Origin: JASJAR01 sp039198225
Lineage (GTDB): Bacteria; Pseudomonadota; Alphaproteobacteria; Rhodobacterales; Rhodobacteraceae
Reading direction: 5' to 3'
Length of the DNA: 64,000 bases
NCBI GenBank assembly: GCA_039198225.1
Contig: JBCCTQ010000017.1
Span: 1 to 64,000, forward strand
A program made the position numbers and the translations under genes. The notes beneath the pieces were generated by a model. That model saw nothing but the letters and a program-made list of their open reading frames with translations. It searched no databases and was not told the origin of the DNA. Within the stretch, counting starts at the first letter, position 1, and every line of letters begins with the position of its first letter. Shown here one piece after another: positions 41,219 through 49,299 of the stretch.

Positions 41219-43522
41219 ATGTCCCAGAACAATTGCATCCGGAAACCCTCGAACGCCGCTGGAGGTTGGGGCGCCCTGAAGAGCGTCGGCCGCACGCTTA
41301 TGGGCTCCGGCAAACCGGTGAGGGGCGCCAAGACCCTTCTCAGCCTCAATCAAGCCGACGGGTTCGATTGCCCGGGCTGCGCCTGGGGCGACCCCGAACA
41401 CGGCTCCTCATTTGAATTCTGCGAAAACGGCGTGAAGGCAGTTGCTTGGGAAGCAACCCGGGAACGTGTGACGACAGAGTTTTTCGCCGAACACAGTGTG
41501 ACCGATCTCCAATCCTGGAGCGACTACGATCTCGAACATCAAGGCCGGCTGACCAAGCCGATGCGGTACAACGGCGAGACCGACCATTATGAGGAAGTCA
41601 CTTGGGAGGACGCCTTCGCGGGCATCGCTGCCGAACTCAACGCGCTGGAAGATCCGAACCAAGCGGAGTTTTACACATCCGGCCGGGCCTCGAACGAAGC
41701 CGCGTTTCTCTACCAGCTTTTTGTTCGCCTCTACGGCACGAACAATTTCCCCGATTGCTCCAACATGTGCCACGAAGCGTCGGGCGTGGCCCTCATCCAG
41801 TCGATCGGTATCGGCAAGGGCACTGTCCATCTGGAAGATTTCGAGAAAGCCGACCTCGTCTATTGCGTGGGTCAAAACCCCGGCACCAACCATCCGCGGA
41901 TGCTGTCTTCGCTTAGAGGCGTCGTGGAACGCGGTGCGAAGGTTTGCGTTTTCAATACGCTTAAGGAAAAGGGCCTCACCCGCTTCGCCGACCCGCAGGA
42001 AAAGGTCGAAATGATCCGCGGCGGGTCTGAGCCGACATCGACGGATTATTACCGGCCGCGCCTCGGCGGCGACATGGCCGTATTCCGCGGCATGTCCAAA
42101 ATCGTGCTTGAGGCTGAAGATCATGCCAAGGCAAACGGGCAGCATCCGGTGCTCGATCACGAGTTTCTTGCCGAGCATACGGCAGGTTTTGAGGAATGGT
42201 GCGCGATGGTGCGCGCGACCTCCTGGGAGCATATCGAAGACCAATCCGGCCTGACGCGAGACCAAATCGAGGCTGCGGCGGAACTTTACATTAATGCCGA
42301 GCGGGTCATCGCAACCTGGGCGATGGGGATCACCCAGCACCTCCATTCGGTGCCGACCATCCGTGAAATCGCGTCATTCATGTTTTTGAAGGGCAATATT
42401 GGCCGAGAAGGTGCGGGGCTTTGCCCCGTGCGGGGCCATTCGAACGTGCAGGGCGACCGGACCGTCGGCATCAATGAGAAAGCACCGAAACCCCTAATCG
42501 ACGCGCTGGAGAAAGAACTCGGCGTGAAGATGCCGCGGGAGCCTGGGCATAACGTGACCCATGCCATTGGCGCCATGCTTGACGGATCTGCGAAGGCCTT
42601 TTTCGCGCTAGGGGGCAATTTTGCCCGCGCCGTGCCCGACAGCACCTTGGTGGCCGATGCCTTCCGACAAATGAAACTGACCGTCAACGTGGCGACCAAG
42701 CTCAACCACGGCCATCTGATGCCCGGCAAGGCATCCTACATATTGCCGTGCCTTGGGCGCACCGAGATCGACCGGAACTCCCGCATGGAACGGCAGATGG
42801 TGACGGTCGAAGATTCGATGTCGATGGTCCACGGGTCATCCGGCATCAATCTTCCGGCCTCCAAGGATCTTCTCTCCGAAGTGCGCATCGTGGCCGGGAT
42901 CGCTAAGGCGACCGTCGGGAGCGCGGTTGTCGACTGGGACGCACTCGGCGACGACAATGACAAAATCCGCGACATGATTGCGCGTGTTCTGCCGATCTAC
43001 GGCAATTTCAACGAAGACGTCCGCAAACCACGCGGGTTTTGGCTCCGAAACCCGGCCACTTGCCGGGAATGGAACACGCCGACAAAGCGCGCCAATTTCG
43101 GCGAAGCGGATTTGCGCGAGGCCACCGAGTGGCAAAGGATCAAAGGTGAGCCTGAGACTTTTGTCCTCCAAACTTTTCGCAGCCACGACCAGTACAACAC
43201 CACGATCTACGGCATGGATGACCGGTACCGCGGCGTTTACGGCATCAGAAATGTCATGTTCATCAATCCCGAAGACATGGAGAAAGCCGGCGTCGCGGCG
43301 GGGGATCTCGTGGATATCACCGGCACCTATGACGACGGCCGGGTCCGCGCCTGCCGTGGTTTCCGGGTCGTGCCATACGACACGCCCCAAGGCTGCATCG
43401 CCGGATATTATCCTGAGATGAACGAGCTTGTTCCTCACCAAACGGTGGGTGAACAAAGCTTCACCCCCACGTCAAAATCCGTAGTGGTGCGTATTGCGCG
43501 CCATGAACCAGAAAGCGTGTGA
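41219..43522 (+). CDS. FdhF/YdeP-family molybdopterin oxidoreductase (formate dehydrogenase-like)
   Basis: The 767-residue enzyme belongs to the molybdopterin superfamily. C51, C54 and C68 in FDCPGCAWGDPEHGSSFEFC probably ligate an iron-sulfur cluster. C184 in SNMCHEASG sits where the metal-binding cysteine lies in YdeP. The C-terminal domain has RSHDQYNTTIYGMDDRYRGV for cofactor binding. It is larger than FdhF of E. coli and has no NAD-binding or FMN subunit beside it. Related proteins include Fdh4A of Methylorubrum, as I recall. FdhD follows with an overlap, as a formate dehydrogenase would need. The ATG at 41219 lies seven bases after GGGAGG. Confidence 0.85.
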   Translation: MSQNNCIRKPSNAAGGWGALKSVGRTLMGSGKPVRGAKTLLSLNQADGFDCPGCAWGDPEHGSSFEFCENGVKAVAWEATRERVTTEFFAEHSVTDLQSWSDYDLEHQGRLTKPMRYNGETDHYEEVTWEDAFAGIAAELNALEDPNQAEFYTSGRASNEAAFLYQLFVRLYGTNNFPDCSNMCHEASGVALIQSIGIGKGTVHLEDFEKADLVYCVGQNPGTNHPRMLSSLRGVVERGAKVCVFNTLKEKGLTRFADPQEKVEMIRGGSEPTSTDYYRPRLGGDMAVFRGMSKIVLEAEDHAKANGQHPVLDHEFLAEHTAGFEEWCAMVRATSWEHIEDQSGLTRDQIEAAAELYINAERVIATWAMGITQHLHSVPTIREIASFMFLKGNIGREGAGLCPVRGHSNVQGDRTVGINEKAPKPLIDALEKELGVKMPREPGHNVTHAIGAMLDGSAKAFFALGGNFARAVPDSTLVADAFRQMKLTVNVATKLNHGHLMPGKASYILPCLGRTEIDRNSRMERQMVTVEDSMSMVHGSSGINLPASKDLLSEVRIVAGIAKATVGSAVVDWDALGDDNDKIRDMIARVLPIYGNFNEDVRKPRGFWLRNPATCREWNTPTKRANFGEADLREATEWQRIKGEPETFVLQTFRSHDQYNTTIYGMDDRYRGVYGIRNVMFINPEDMEKAGVAAGDLVDITGTYDDGRVRACRGFRVVPYDTPQGCIAGYYPEMNELVPHQTVGEQSFTPTSKSVVVRIARHEPESV

Positions 43523-44421
43523 GCGTCCCGGTGGCCGTGCACGACCTCCGCTATTCCACGCAAACCGTGGGAGAATTTACTTCGACGAGAGGAGCAATGG
43601 ATGCTCCGGCGTCCCATCAGCACGCGCCGAGCAGCCTGCGTCCGCTTCTCCGCGTTGGCGAGGAAGACCCTCACGCTGCTTACCGCACCCTCATCAACGA
43701 AGTCCCCGTCGCTCTGGTCTTTAACGGCACGACGTTGGCTGTGATGATGGCCTCCCCGCTTCAAATCGACGACTTCGCCATCGGATTTGCGCTCAGCGAA
43801 GGTTACATCCAGCGTCGCTCCGATATCGAGGAGCTCGACATCGTCCCTCACCCGACCGGGATAGAGGCGCGTTTTTGGGTAGTCGAGGCCTGTGCCGAAG
43901 CCCTGCGTGACCGGAGGCGCGCAACGCTTGGTCCCATCGGCTGCGGGCTCTGCGGCATTGAAAGCCTCGATCAGGCTATTCGAGACGTGCCGCCTGTGAC
44001 CTCGTCCCAAAGGATCTCCGTTGCCGACTTGGAGCGCGCCTTTGGAGATCTCCGAAAGCATCAACGCCTCCATGACGAAACGCGGTCCTGCCACGCGGCC
44101 GGTTTCTTTCACGCCGAGCACGGTCTCGCCTTTTGTCGGGAGGATGTGGGGCGGCAAAACGCCCTCGACAAAATCATCGGTGCGGTCGCGACCTCCGGCC
44201 TCGACCCCGAAAGCGGTGCAATCCTGATGACGTCGCGGCTGTCGGTCGAGCTCATCCAAAAGGCGGCGACCGTGGGATTTCCGTTGCTGGCCGGGGTTTC
44301 GGGCCCCAGTGCCTTGGCGGTGGAGTTGGCCCAAGAGGCGGGCATGACGCTCCTCGGCTTTTGCAAAGGCCGGTCCTTTGACGTCTTTTCTGGCCCAGAA
44401 CGCGTCACCCTCGACCGCTGA
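43519..44421 (+). CDS. fdhD: Sulfur carrier protein FdhD, formate dehydrogenase maturation
   Basis: FdhD passes sulfur from IscS to the molybdenum cofactor of formate dehydrogenases. The 300-residue product has the conserved CGLC pair (C142, C145) in GPIGCGLCGIES, and FHAEHGLAFCREDVGRQNALDKIIG, the family signature. The N-terminal 40 residues are variable. The GTG start at 43519 overlaps the stop of the upstream oxidoreductase gene, so the pair is translated together. The maturase next to this enzyme supports its call as a formate dehydrogenase. A pentanucleotide repeat follows some 40 bases after the stop. Confidence 0.95.
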   Translation: MSVPVAVHDLRYSTQTVGEFTSTRGAMDAPASHQHAPSSLRPLLRVGEEDPHAAYRTLINEVPVALVFNGTTLAVMMASPLQIDDFAIGFALSEGYIQRRSDIEELDIVPHPTGIEARFWVVEACAEALRDRRRATLGPIGCGLCGIESLDQAIRDVPPVTSSQRISVADLERAFGDLRKHQRLHDETRSCHAAGFFHAEHGLAFCREDVGRQNALDKIIGAVATSGLDPESGAILMTSRLSVELIQKAATVGFPLLAGVSGPSALAVELAQEAGMTLLGFCKGRSFDVFSGPERVTLDR

Positions 44422-44460
44422 GCAGTTGCGCGAAAATCTACCCGTACTTTGCTCACCCCT

Positions 44461-44490
44461 TGGTCTGGTCTGGTCTGGTCTGGCCTGGCC
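44461..44490 (+). repeat. Pentanucleotide tandem repeat (TGGTC x4, TGGCC x2)
   Basis: Six five-base units in tandem lie about 85 bases before the xthA start and 40 bases after the fdhD stop. As the unit is not a multiple of three, changes in copy number would alter spacing by half a helical turn each, but the repeat is outside the coding part as I place the start. Confidence 0.8.
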
Positions 44491-44574
44491 GCAGTCCCGG
44501 CCGATGCTGAGAACCGTCTGGACCCCCGGAACCAACCCAATTACGTTCCGCGCTCCGCACCGAGGAGCCCCGCC

Positions 44575-45363
44575 ATGTCTTTCACCCTCGCCACTTGGAA
44601 CATCAATTCGGTCCGGCTTCGCGAGGCGCTTGTGCTGCGGCTTTTGAAAGAGGAAGCGCCCGACATTCTCTGCCTTCAGGAATGCAAAAGCCCGGTAGAT
44701 AAAATCCCTCTCGAAGGGTTTGAGGCGCTGGGCTACGCCCATCTCGTGGCCCGAGGTCAGAAGGGCTACAACGGCGTTGCGATCCTGTCAAAACTGCCCT
44801 TGGAGGATGCCGGCTCAGTCGATTACGCAGGTCTCGGCCATGCGCGGCACGTAGCGGCCCGGCTTGAGAGCGGGGTTACGGTCGAGAATTTCTACGTTCC
44901 GGCGGGCGGCGACAAGCCAGACCGGGAGGTGAACGAAAAGTTCGGCCAAAAGCTCGATTATCTCACGGCCATGCGGGACGCATTTCACGGCGCACCGCCG
45001 AAACGGTCAATTCTCGTGGGCGATCTCAATATCGCGCCGCGCGAGGACGACGTTTGGTCCCACAAGCAGCTTTTGAAAGTCGTGAGCCACACGCCCATCG
45101 AGGTCGAGCATTTGGGCGAGACCCAGGAGGCGGGGTCATGGGTCGACGTCACCCGGGCCGACATTCCCGAAGGCCAACTCTATTCCTGGTGGTCCTACCG
45201 TTCGCCCGATTGGGACGCGGCCGACAAAGGCCGGCGGCTCGACCATGTCTGGGCCACGCCTGATATAGCCGGTTCGGCCCATGGCTCGCGGATCATGCGC
45301 GAGGTGCGGGGCTGGGAGGGTCCATCGGACCACGCGCCGGTCTTTGCAACATTTGATCTTTGA
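44575..45363 (+). CDS. xthA: Exodeoxyribonuclease III
   Basis: This DNA repair enzyme cuts at abasic sites. The 262-residue product has the family motifs: ATWNINSVRLR at the N-terminus, LCLQECK with the metal-binding glutamate near 35, GDLNIAPREDD near 155-165, and SDHAPVFATF near the end. The ATG at 44575 lies ten bases after GAGGAG; the frame stays open to 44449 through the pentanucleotide repeat, but that part has no family similarity. It stands between fdhD and the converging cutA with only three bases between stops. Confidence 0.95.
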   Translation: MSFTLATWNINSVRLREALVLRLLKEEAPDILCLQECKSPVDKIPLEGFEALGYAHLVARGQKGYNGVAILSKLPLEDAGSVDYAGLGHARHVAARLESGVTVENFYVPAGGDKPDREVNEKFGQKLDYLTAMRDAFHGAPPKRSILVGDLNIAPREDDVWSHKQLLKVVSHTPIEVEHLGETQEAGSWVDVTRADIPEGQLYSWWSYRSPDWDAADKGRRLDHVWATPDIAGSAHGSRIMREVRGWEGPSDHAPVFATFDL

Positions 45364-45366
45364 GAC

Positions 45367-45678
45367 CTAGCCGCCGGTTTCGCCGTCGATCCACCGATAA
45401 AAGCTCGCAGAGCCTTGGCCCATGGGAAGCGACCAAAGAGCTGGCTCGTCATAGGGGTGTTTCTCAAGGATCAGCGCGGCCAACGCATCGAAGGCCGCCT
45501 CGGTCGATTTGAAAAGAAGCCGGAATTCCGGCTCGTCTTGGACCGCACCTTCCCAGCGAAACACAGAGCGGATCTCTTCGATATGGACGCAAGCGGCCAG
45601 GCGCTGTTCAACGGCCGCTCGGGCGAGTGCTTCAGCGCCCTCTTCCGTGTGGATGGTGGTAAAGACCGCGAGGGGCAC
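45367..45678 (-). CDS. cutA: Divalent cation tolerance protein CutA
   Basis: CutA1 forms very stable trimers and is linked to copper and other divalent cation tolerance, though its biochemical role is uncertain. The product from the GTG at 45678 has 103 residues, close to the family norm, with LAVFTTIHTEEGAEALARAAVEQRLAACVHIEEIRSVFRWEG and KHPYDEPALWSLPM, both signature segments. The longer frame (to 45807) would run through the TetR gene. The GTG lies nine bases after the TetR stop without a clear ribosome site, so it may be translated by coupling. Confidence 0.9.
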   Translation of the reverse strand: MPLAVFTTIHTEEGAEALARAAVEQRLAACVHIEEIRSVFRWEGAVQDEPEFRLLFKSTEAAFDALAALILEKHPYDEPALWSLPMGQGSASFYRWIDGETGG

Positions 45679-45686
45679 GGGCCGGG

Positions 45687-46322
45687 TCAGGTGCCGTAGC
45701 GGGCGAGAAACATATCGACCGCGCCGGCAATCGTCCGTTCGATTTCTTCTTGGGAAAATTCCGACCGCATGCCTGAGACCAGCTGGATATGGAGCCCGGC
45801 TTTGCAAAGCTCGGGAAACTGGTCGGCCGCAAGCTCGAGGTCGTCGATGGCAAGTTCGCCCCTATCAACCGCTTCTTGGAAAAACACCGCCAGCACCGCC
45901 CGGAGCCGGCCTGGCCCCGTCTCCCAGAATTCGCGCCCAAGGTCGGGAAAACGCGGGCTTTCGGCCACCACGATCCGGTAGGTCTCCTGGCCCACATCGG
46001 ACACGAAAAACTGCGACATTCGTCGCCCGGCCTCAAACAAGACCTCCCGCACGGGGCGCGACCTGTCGATCTCTTCCAGGGCAGCGTCGGTTTGGGCGCG
46101 GCACTCCGCCTTGGCGACTTCCATAAAAAGGAGCCGCTTGTCCGAAAAGTAGCTATAGAGCGTGGCCTTCGAGACCCCGGCTTCGCGGGCGATCTCGTCT
46201 ACGCTGGCTCCTTCAAATCCCGCGCGGACAAAAACCGTGCGTGCTCCGGCGATGACCTGTTCGACCTTGCGCCCAGCCTTGGGTCGGGGCGGGGCGGAAA
46301 CCTGGGACGTAAGATCCTTCAT
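45687..46322 (-). CDS. TetR-family transcriptional repressor
   Basis: The 211-residue regulator has an N-terminal helix-turn-helix at about 32-53 (ASVDEIAREAGVSKATLYSYFSDK) and an alpha-helical ligand domain to the end. It lies divergent to fghA with 101 bases between starts. A dyad AACCG-TT-CGGTT lies inside the -35/-10 spacer of its own predicted promoter, so it probably represses itself and perhaps fghA. The ligand is unknown; formaldehyde adducts or a glutathione conjugate are suggested only by the neighbour. The start at 46322 is about at the predicted transcription start, so the message may be leaderless. The frame extends to 46358 but that would run into the operator. Confidence 0.87.
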   Translation of the reverse strand: MKDLTSQVSAPPRPKAGRKVEQVIAGARTVFVRAGFEGASVDEIAREAGVSKATLYSYFSDKRLLFMEVAKAECRAQTDAALEEIDRSRPVREVLFEAGRRMSQFFVSDVGQETYRIVVAESPRFPDLGREFWETGPGRLRAVLAVFFQEAVDRGELAIDDLELAADQFPELCKAGLHIQLVSGMRSEFSQEEIERTIAGAVDMFLARYGT

Positions 46323-46328
46323 CCAGCA

Positions 46329-46358
46329 TTTATAAACCGTTCGGTTCAATTTGCTCAA
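46329..46358 (-). promoter_or_regulatory. tetR promoter with operator dyad in the spacer
   Basis: On the minus strand TTGAGC (46353-46358) as -35 and TATAAA (46329-46334) as -10 are 18 bases apart. The dyad AACCG-TT-CGGTT (46335-46346) lies between them. A repressor bound there would block RNA polymerase. The gap also holds the promoter of fghA. Confidence 0.6.
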
Positions 46359-46423
46359 GCTCTGTGCAAAACCTGTGGCGGAATGATGCGGGCCAGGGTA
46401 GCGGTCGGGGAGGAGGGTGCCGG

Positions 46424-47254
46424 ATGGAGATACGGGCGGAACATCGGGCCTTTGGCGGGCGGCAATTGGTGGTGAGCCACGAAAGCGCAGCGACGGGCAC
46501 GTCGATGACGTTCGGGTTGTTTCTGCCGGCCGAGGCGGAACGGGCGCCGGTGCCTGGGCTGATTTATCTCTCGGGTCTCACCTGCACCCATGAAAACGCT
46601 ATGATAAAATCCGGCGCGCAAGCCCACGCGGCTCGGGTCGGGCTCGCGCTCGTCTTCCCCGACACCTCGCCCCGGGGCGACGACGTCGCGGACGACGAGG
46701 CTTATGATCTCGGCCAGGGCGCGGGATTTTACGTCAACGCCACCGAGGCCCCCTGGGCACCGCATTATCGCATGTGGGATTATGTGGCCGAAGAGCTCCC
46801 CGACCTCTTGGCGAAGCACTTTCCGGTCGATCTCGCGCGATGCGGCCTGACGGGCCATTCCATGGGCGGGCACGGAGCCCTGACCATCGCCATGGCCTAT
46901 CCCGAGCGGTTCAAAAGCCTTTCGGCCTTCGCCCCCATCGCCCATCCAACCGCGAGCGACTGGGGCAGAAAACAGCTCAGCGCCTATCTCGGTTCAGACG
47001 AAGCCCTTTGGGTGTCCCATGATGCGACGCACATGATGCGGGAAATGGGTTACCCGGGCCCGGTATTGGTCGACCAAGGCACCGGCGACGAGTTTCTTCA
47101 TCTTTTACGGCCCGAAGCGCTTGCCGAAGCCATGGCCGTCCGGCGCCAGCCCGGCGCGTTCCGGATGCAAGAGGGTTACGACCATTCGTATTTCTTCATC
47201 TCGACGTTCATGGCCGACCATATCGCGCACCATGCCGAGGCCCTTGGCGCGTGA
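46424..47254 (+). CDS. fghA: S-formylglutathione hydrolase
   Basis: The enzyme splits S-formylglutathione into formate and glutathione in glutathione-dependent formaldehyde detoxification. The 276-residue esterase-D type protein has LSGLTCTHENAMIKSG for the oxyanion and thiol region (about 50-64), S146 in GHSMGGHGAL, an aspartate near 222 in DQGTGDEF, and the histidine in YDHSYFF near 257. The ATG at 46424 follows GGGGAGGAGGG; a frame to 46364 is open but unlike the family. No glutathione-dependent formaldehyde dehydrogenase (adhI/frmA) is in the window. The formate formed would be a substrate for the FdhF-type enzyme about 3 kb upstream. Confidence 0.94.
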   Translation: MEIRAEHRAFGGRQLVVSHESAATGTSMTFGLFLPAEAERAPVPGLIYLSGLTCTHENAMIKSGAQAHAARVGLALVFPDTSPRGDDVADDEAYDLGQGAGFYVNATEAPWAPHYRMWDYVAEELPDLLAKHFPVDLARCGLTGHSMGGHGALTIAMAYPERFKSLSAFAPIAHPTASDWGRKQLSAYLGSDEALWVSHDATHMMREMGYPGPVLVDQGTGDEFLHLLRPEALAEAMAVRRQPGAFRMQEGYDHSYFFISTFMADHIAHHAEALGA

Positions 47255-47703
47255 TCTGGGTTGACGGGGATGCCTGCCCGGTCCGGGCCGAAGCCGAGCG
47301 GGTCGCGCTCCGCCAGAAAGTGCCGATGCGGATTGTCTGCAATGGCGGGATCCGCCCGTCGGAGGCCGAATTGGTCGAAGTGATCTATGTCGATAGCGGG
47401 CTCGACGCCGCCGACGACCTCATTGCCGAGCGGGCCGGGCCGGGGGATGTGGTGGTCACCGGTGATCTCCCCTTGGCCGACCGAGCGCTTTCGGCAGGCG
47501 CTAAGGTGCTCAAGCCCGACGGTGAAGAACTGACTGAACGCAATATCTCTGTTCGGCTCGCGGCGCGGAATGCGGCCGATATCGCCCGCGGCGGCGGGCT
47601 CGCCACGATTGAGCATCGCGCCGGCAAAGCCTTCAGCAAGGCCGACCGCGCGCGGTTTTCCGAAGCGCTTGACCGGGTTCTCAAAGAGGTGGGGCGGGCA
47701 TGA
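47251..47703 (+). CDS. YaiI/YqxD-family (DUF188) protein
   Basis: The 150-residue product starts IWVDGDACPVRAEAERVALRQKVP and contains GLDAADDLIAERAGPGDVVVTGDLPLADRAL and GKAFSKADRARFSEAL, the pattern of YaiI/YqxD proteins, which have a PIN-like fold with conserved aspartates. Nuclease activity has been suggested for the fold but the role in cells is not established. The GTG start at 47251 overlaps the fghA stop, so the genes are translationally coupled. Confidence 0.9.
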   Translation: MIWVDGDACPVRAEAERVALRQKVPMRIVCNGGIRPSEAELVEVIYVDSGLDAADDLIAERAGPGDVVVTGDLPLADRALSAGAKVLKPDGEELTERNISVRLAARNAADIARGGGLATIEHRAGKAFSKADRARFSEALDRVLKEVGRA

Positions 47704-48302
47704 TCGAAGCTGTGATATTCGACATCGGCAATGTGTTGATCGGCTGGCACCCCGAGCGGTATTACGATGCCGCCTATGGGCCCGAGCGGCGCGAAGCTCT
47801 CTTCGAGGCGGTGGATCTTCACGACGTCAACGACCGGATCGACCGGGGGGCTGACTTTCGCGAGACGATTTATGCCGCCGCCGAAGCACAGCCCGAATGG
47901 GGCCAAGAGATCCGGGATTGGCATGACAAATGGCTCGAGCTTGCTGGTCCGGTGATCGAACCGAGCGTCGAGCTTTTGCTGGCGCTGCGGGCAAAGAAGT
48001 TTCCCGTATTTGCGCTCACCAATTTCGGTGTTGGCAGTTTCCAAGTGGCAGAAGCCGAGTGGGGTTTCTTAAAAGAATTTGACCGCCGCTATGTGTCGGG
48101 GGCGATGAAGACCGCCAAACCAGACCCGGAGATTTACGCCATGGTCGAGGCCGACTGCCGGGTGGCGCCGGAAAGGCTGTTTTTCACCGACGATCGGCCA
48201 GAGAACATCGAGGCGGCCGCGGCTCGGGGCTGGCAGACCCATCTTTTTGAAGGGACCGAGGGGTTGGCGGCGCGGCTGAGATCCGAGGGGCTCTTGCCGT
48301 GA
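47700..48302 (+). CDS. HAD-family hydrolase (YihX-like)
   Basis: This 200-residue protein has HAD motif I FDIGNVL at 7-13 (D8), motif II ALTNFG near 105, a lysine in GAMKTAKPDPEIY near 140 and motif III FFTDDRPENIEAAAARGW near 160-175. The second acidic residue of motif I is glycine, as in YihX-type phosphatases that act on sugar phosphates. The substrate is unknown. It overlaps the upstream DUF188 gene by ATGA and belongs to the fghA operon. Confidence 0.9.
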   Translation: MIEAVIFDIGNVLIGWHPERYYDAAYGPERREALFEAVDLHDVNDRIDRGADFRETIYAAAEAQPEWGQEIRDWHDKWLELAGPVIEPSVELLLALRAKKFPVFALTNFGVGSFQVAEAEWGFLKEFDRRYVSGAMKTAKPDPEIYAMVEADCRVAPERLFFTDDRPENIEAAAARGWQTHLFEGTEGLAARLRSEGLLP

Positions 48303-48321
48303 GGCGGAGCCGAGCCCTGGC

Positions 48322-49224
48322 GTGAGCGTCGCTCTTCTCGGACTTCTCGTTCTCCTCCTTCCCTTCGCCATCGAGGCGTTCCGGCGCCCGGTCGAAGCGC
48401 GGCGCGACGGCACGGAGCGGCTGGTCGCGCTACCGGATGGGGCAACCCACATCGTCATTGAGGGGCCTGAAGACGGGCCGGTCATTGTCCTGATCCATGG
48501 GCTTTTGACCCCCTCGTTTCTATTTTCAGGGGTCGCACCGCTTCTTTGTCAAGCGGGCTACCGCGTGGTTCGCTATGACCTTTACGGGCGCGGCCTGTCG
48601 GACCGGCCGAAGCAACGCCAGGATATGGATCTTTTTCTTCGCCAGCTCGACGGGGTATTGGCCAACACTGGTGCTGGCCGGGATTTGATCCTTCTCGGCT
48701 ATTCCATGGGCGGGGTCATTGCTGCAGGGGCGGCGGCCCGCGACCCCGACGCGGTGCGGGCGGTTCTACTGGTTGCCCCGGCGGGGCTTGGAACCATAAA
48801 AGTGCCGCCGGTATTTCTAGCCCCACTTTTGGGCGATTGGCTGGTCCGCCTCGTCGGCGGCGTGGCGCTCCGCAAGCGAATGGCTGAGGGCCCCCAAGTC
48901 CCCTCCGCGATCCCGGATATCGCCCGCCGGGAGGCCGAGGAAACCCGAGTTCGAGGATTTCTACCGGCGGTCCTTTCAGCCATGCGGCACAGCCTCAACC
49001 GCGATATGGGCGAAGAGTACCGCCGCCTTGCCGCCGCCGGGACACCGATCCTCGCCATTTGGGCCGGGGATGACGGGACGATCCCTCAAACCTCGCCTGG
49101 GCGTCTTGCCGAGCTCAACGCCCGGGCGCGCCATCACCAGATCGACGGGGCCGGCCACGGAGTGATCCATACGCGCCCTGGCGAGGTAGCCGCCGAAATC
49201 CTGAAGTTTCTGAAGTCGGCCTAG
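48322..49224 (+). CDS. Alpha/beta hydrolase with N-terminal membrane anchor
   Basis: The 300-residue product starts with a hydrophobic stretch (about 3-17) that may anchor or direct it. The hydrolase domain has the oxyanion-hole segment IVLIHGLLTPSFLF near 53-66, DLYGRGLSD near 85-93, the nucleophile elbow GYSMGG near 125-130 and the C-terminal GAGHGVIHTRPGE with the catalytic histidine. The substrate cannot be inferred. It begins with GTG at 48322, 20 bases after the HAD gene, ending the operon that starts with fghA. Confidence 0.87.
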   Translation: MSVALLGLLVLLLPFAIEAFRRPVEARRDGTERLVALPDGATHIVIEGPEDGPVIVLIHGLLTPSFLFSGVAPLLCQAGYRVVRYDLYGRGLSDRPKQRQDMDLFLRQLDGVLANTGAGRDLILLGYSMGGVIAAGAAARDPDAVRAVLLVAPAGLGTIKVPPVFLAPLLGDWLVRLVGGVALRKRMAEGPQVPSAIPDIARREAEETRVRGFLPAVLSAMRHSLNRDMGEEYRRLAAAGTPILAIWAGDDGTIPQTSPGRLAELNARARHHQIDGAGHGVIHTRPGEVAAEILKFLKSA

Positions 49225-49258
49225 GAAGGGCCCGTTCGGCGACTTAGGACGGTACTTG

Positions 49259-49276
49259 CGGCGCGGCGCCGTTTTT
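49259..49276 (+). terminator. Weak terminator-like hairpin
   Basis: CGGC (49259-49262) pairs with GCCG (49268-49271) over five bases, then five T residues. The stem is only four pairs, so this is a weak candidate at the end of the fghA operon. Confidence 0.4.
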
Positions 49277-49299
49277 CGCCGGATTAGTCCAACGCTGCC

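Noticed and set aside
41408..42346. A 312-codon open frame opposite the formate-dehydrogenase-like gene
   Set aside because: It lies wholly inside the coding region of a complete enzyme gene and has no recognisable domain.
43435..44742. A 435-codon open frame on the minus strand opposite fdhD
   Set aside because: It runs through fdhD and the pentanucleotide repeat and shows no family pattern, while fdhD is complete.
45679..45807. Long N-terminal extension of CutA
   Set aside because: The extension runs inside the TetR gene and has no CutA similarity; the GTG at 45678 gives the normal length.
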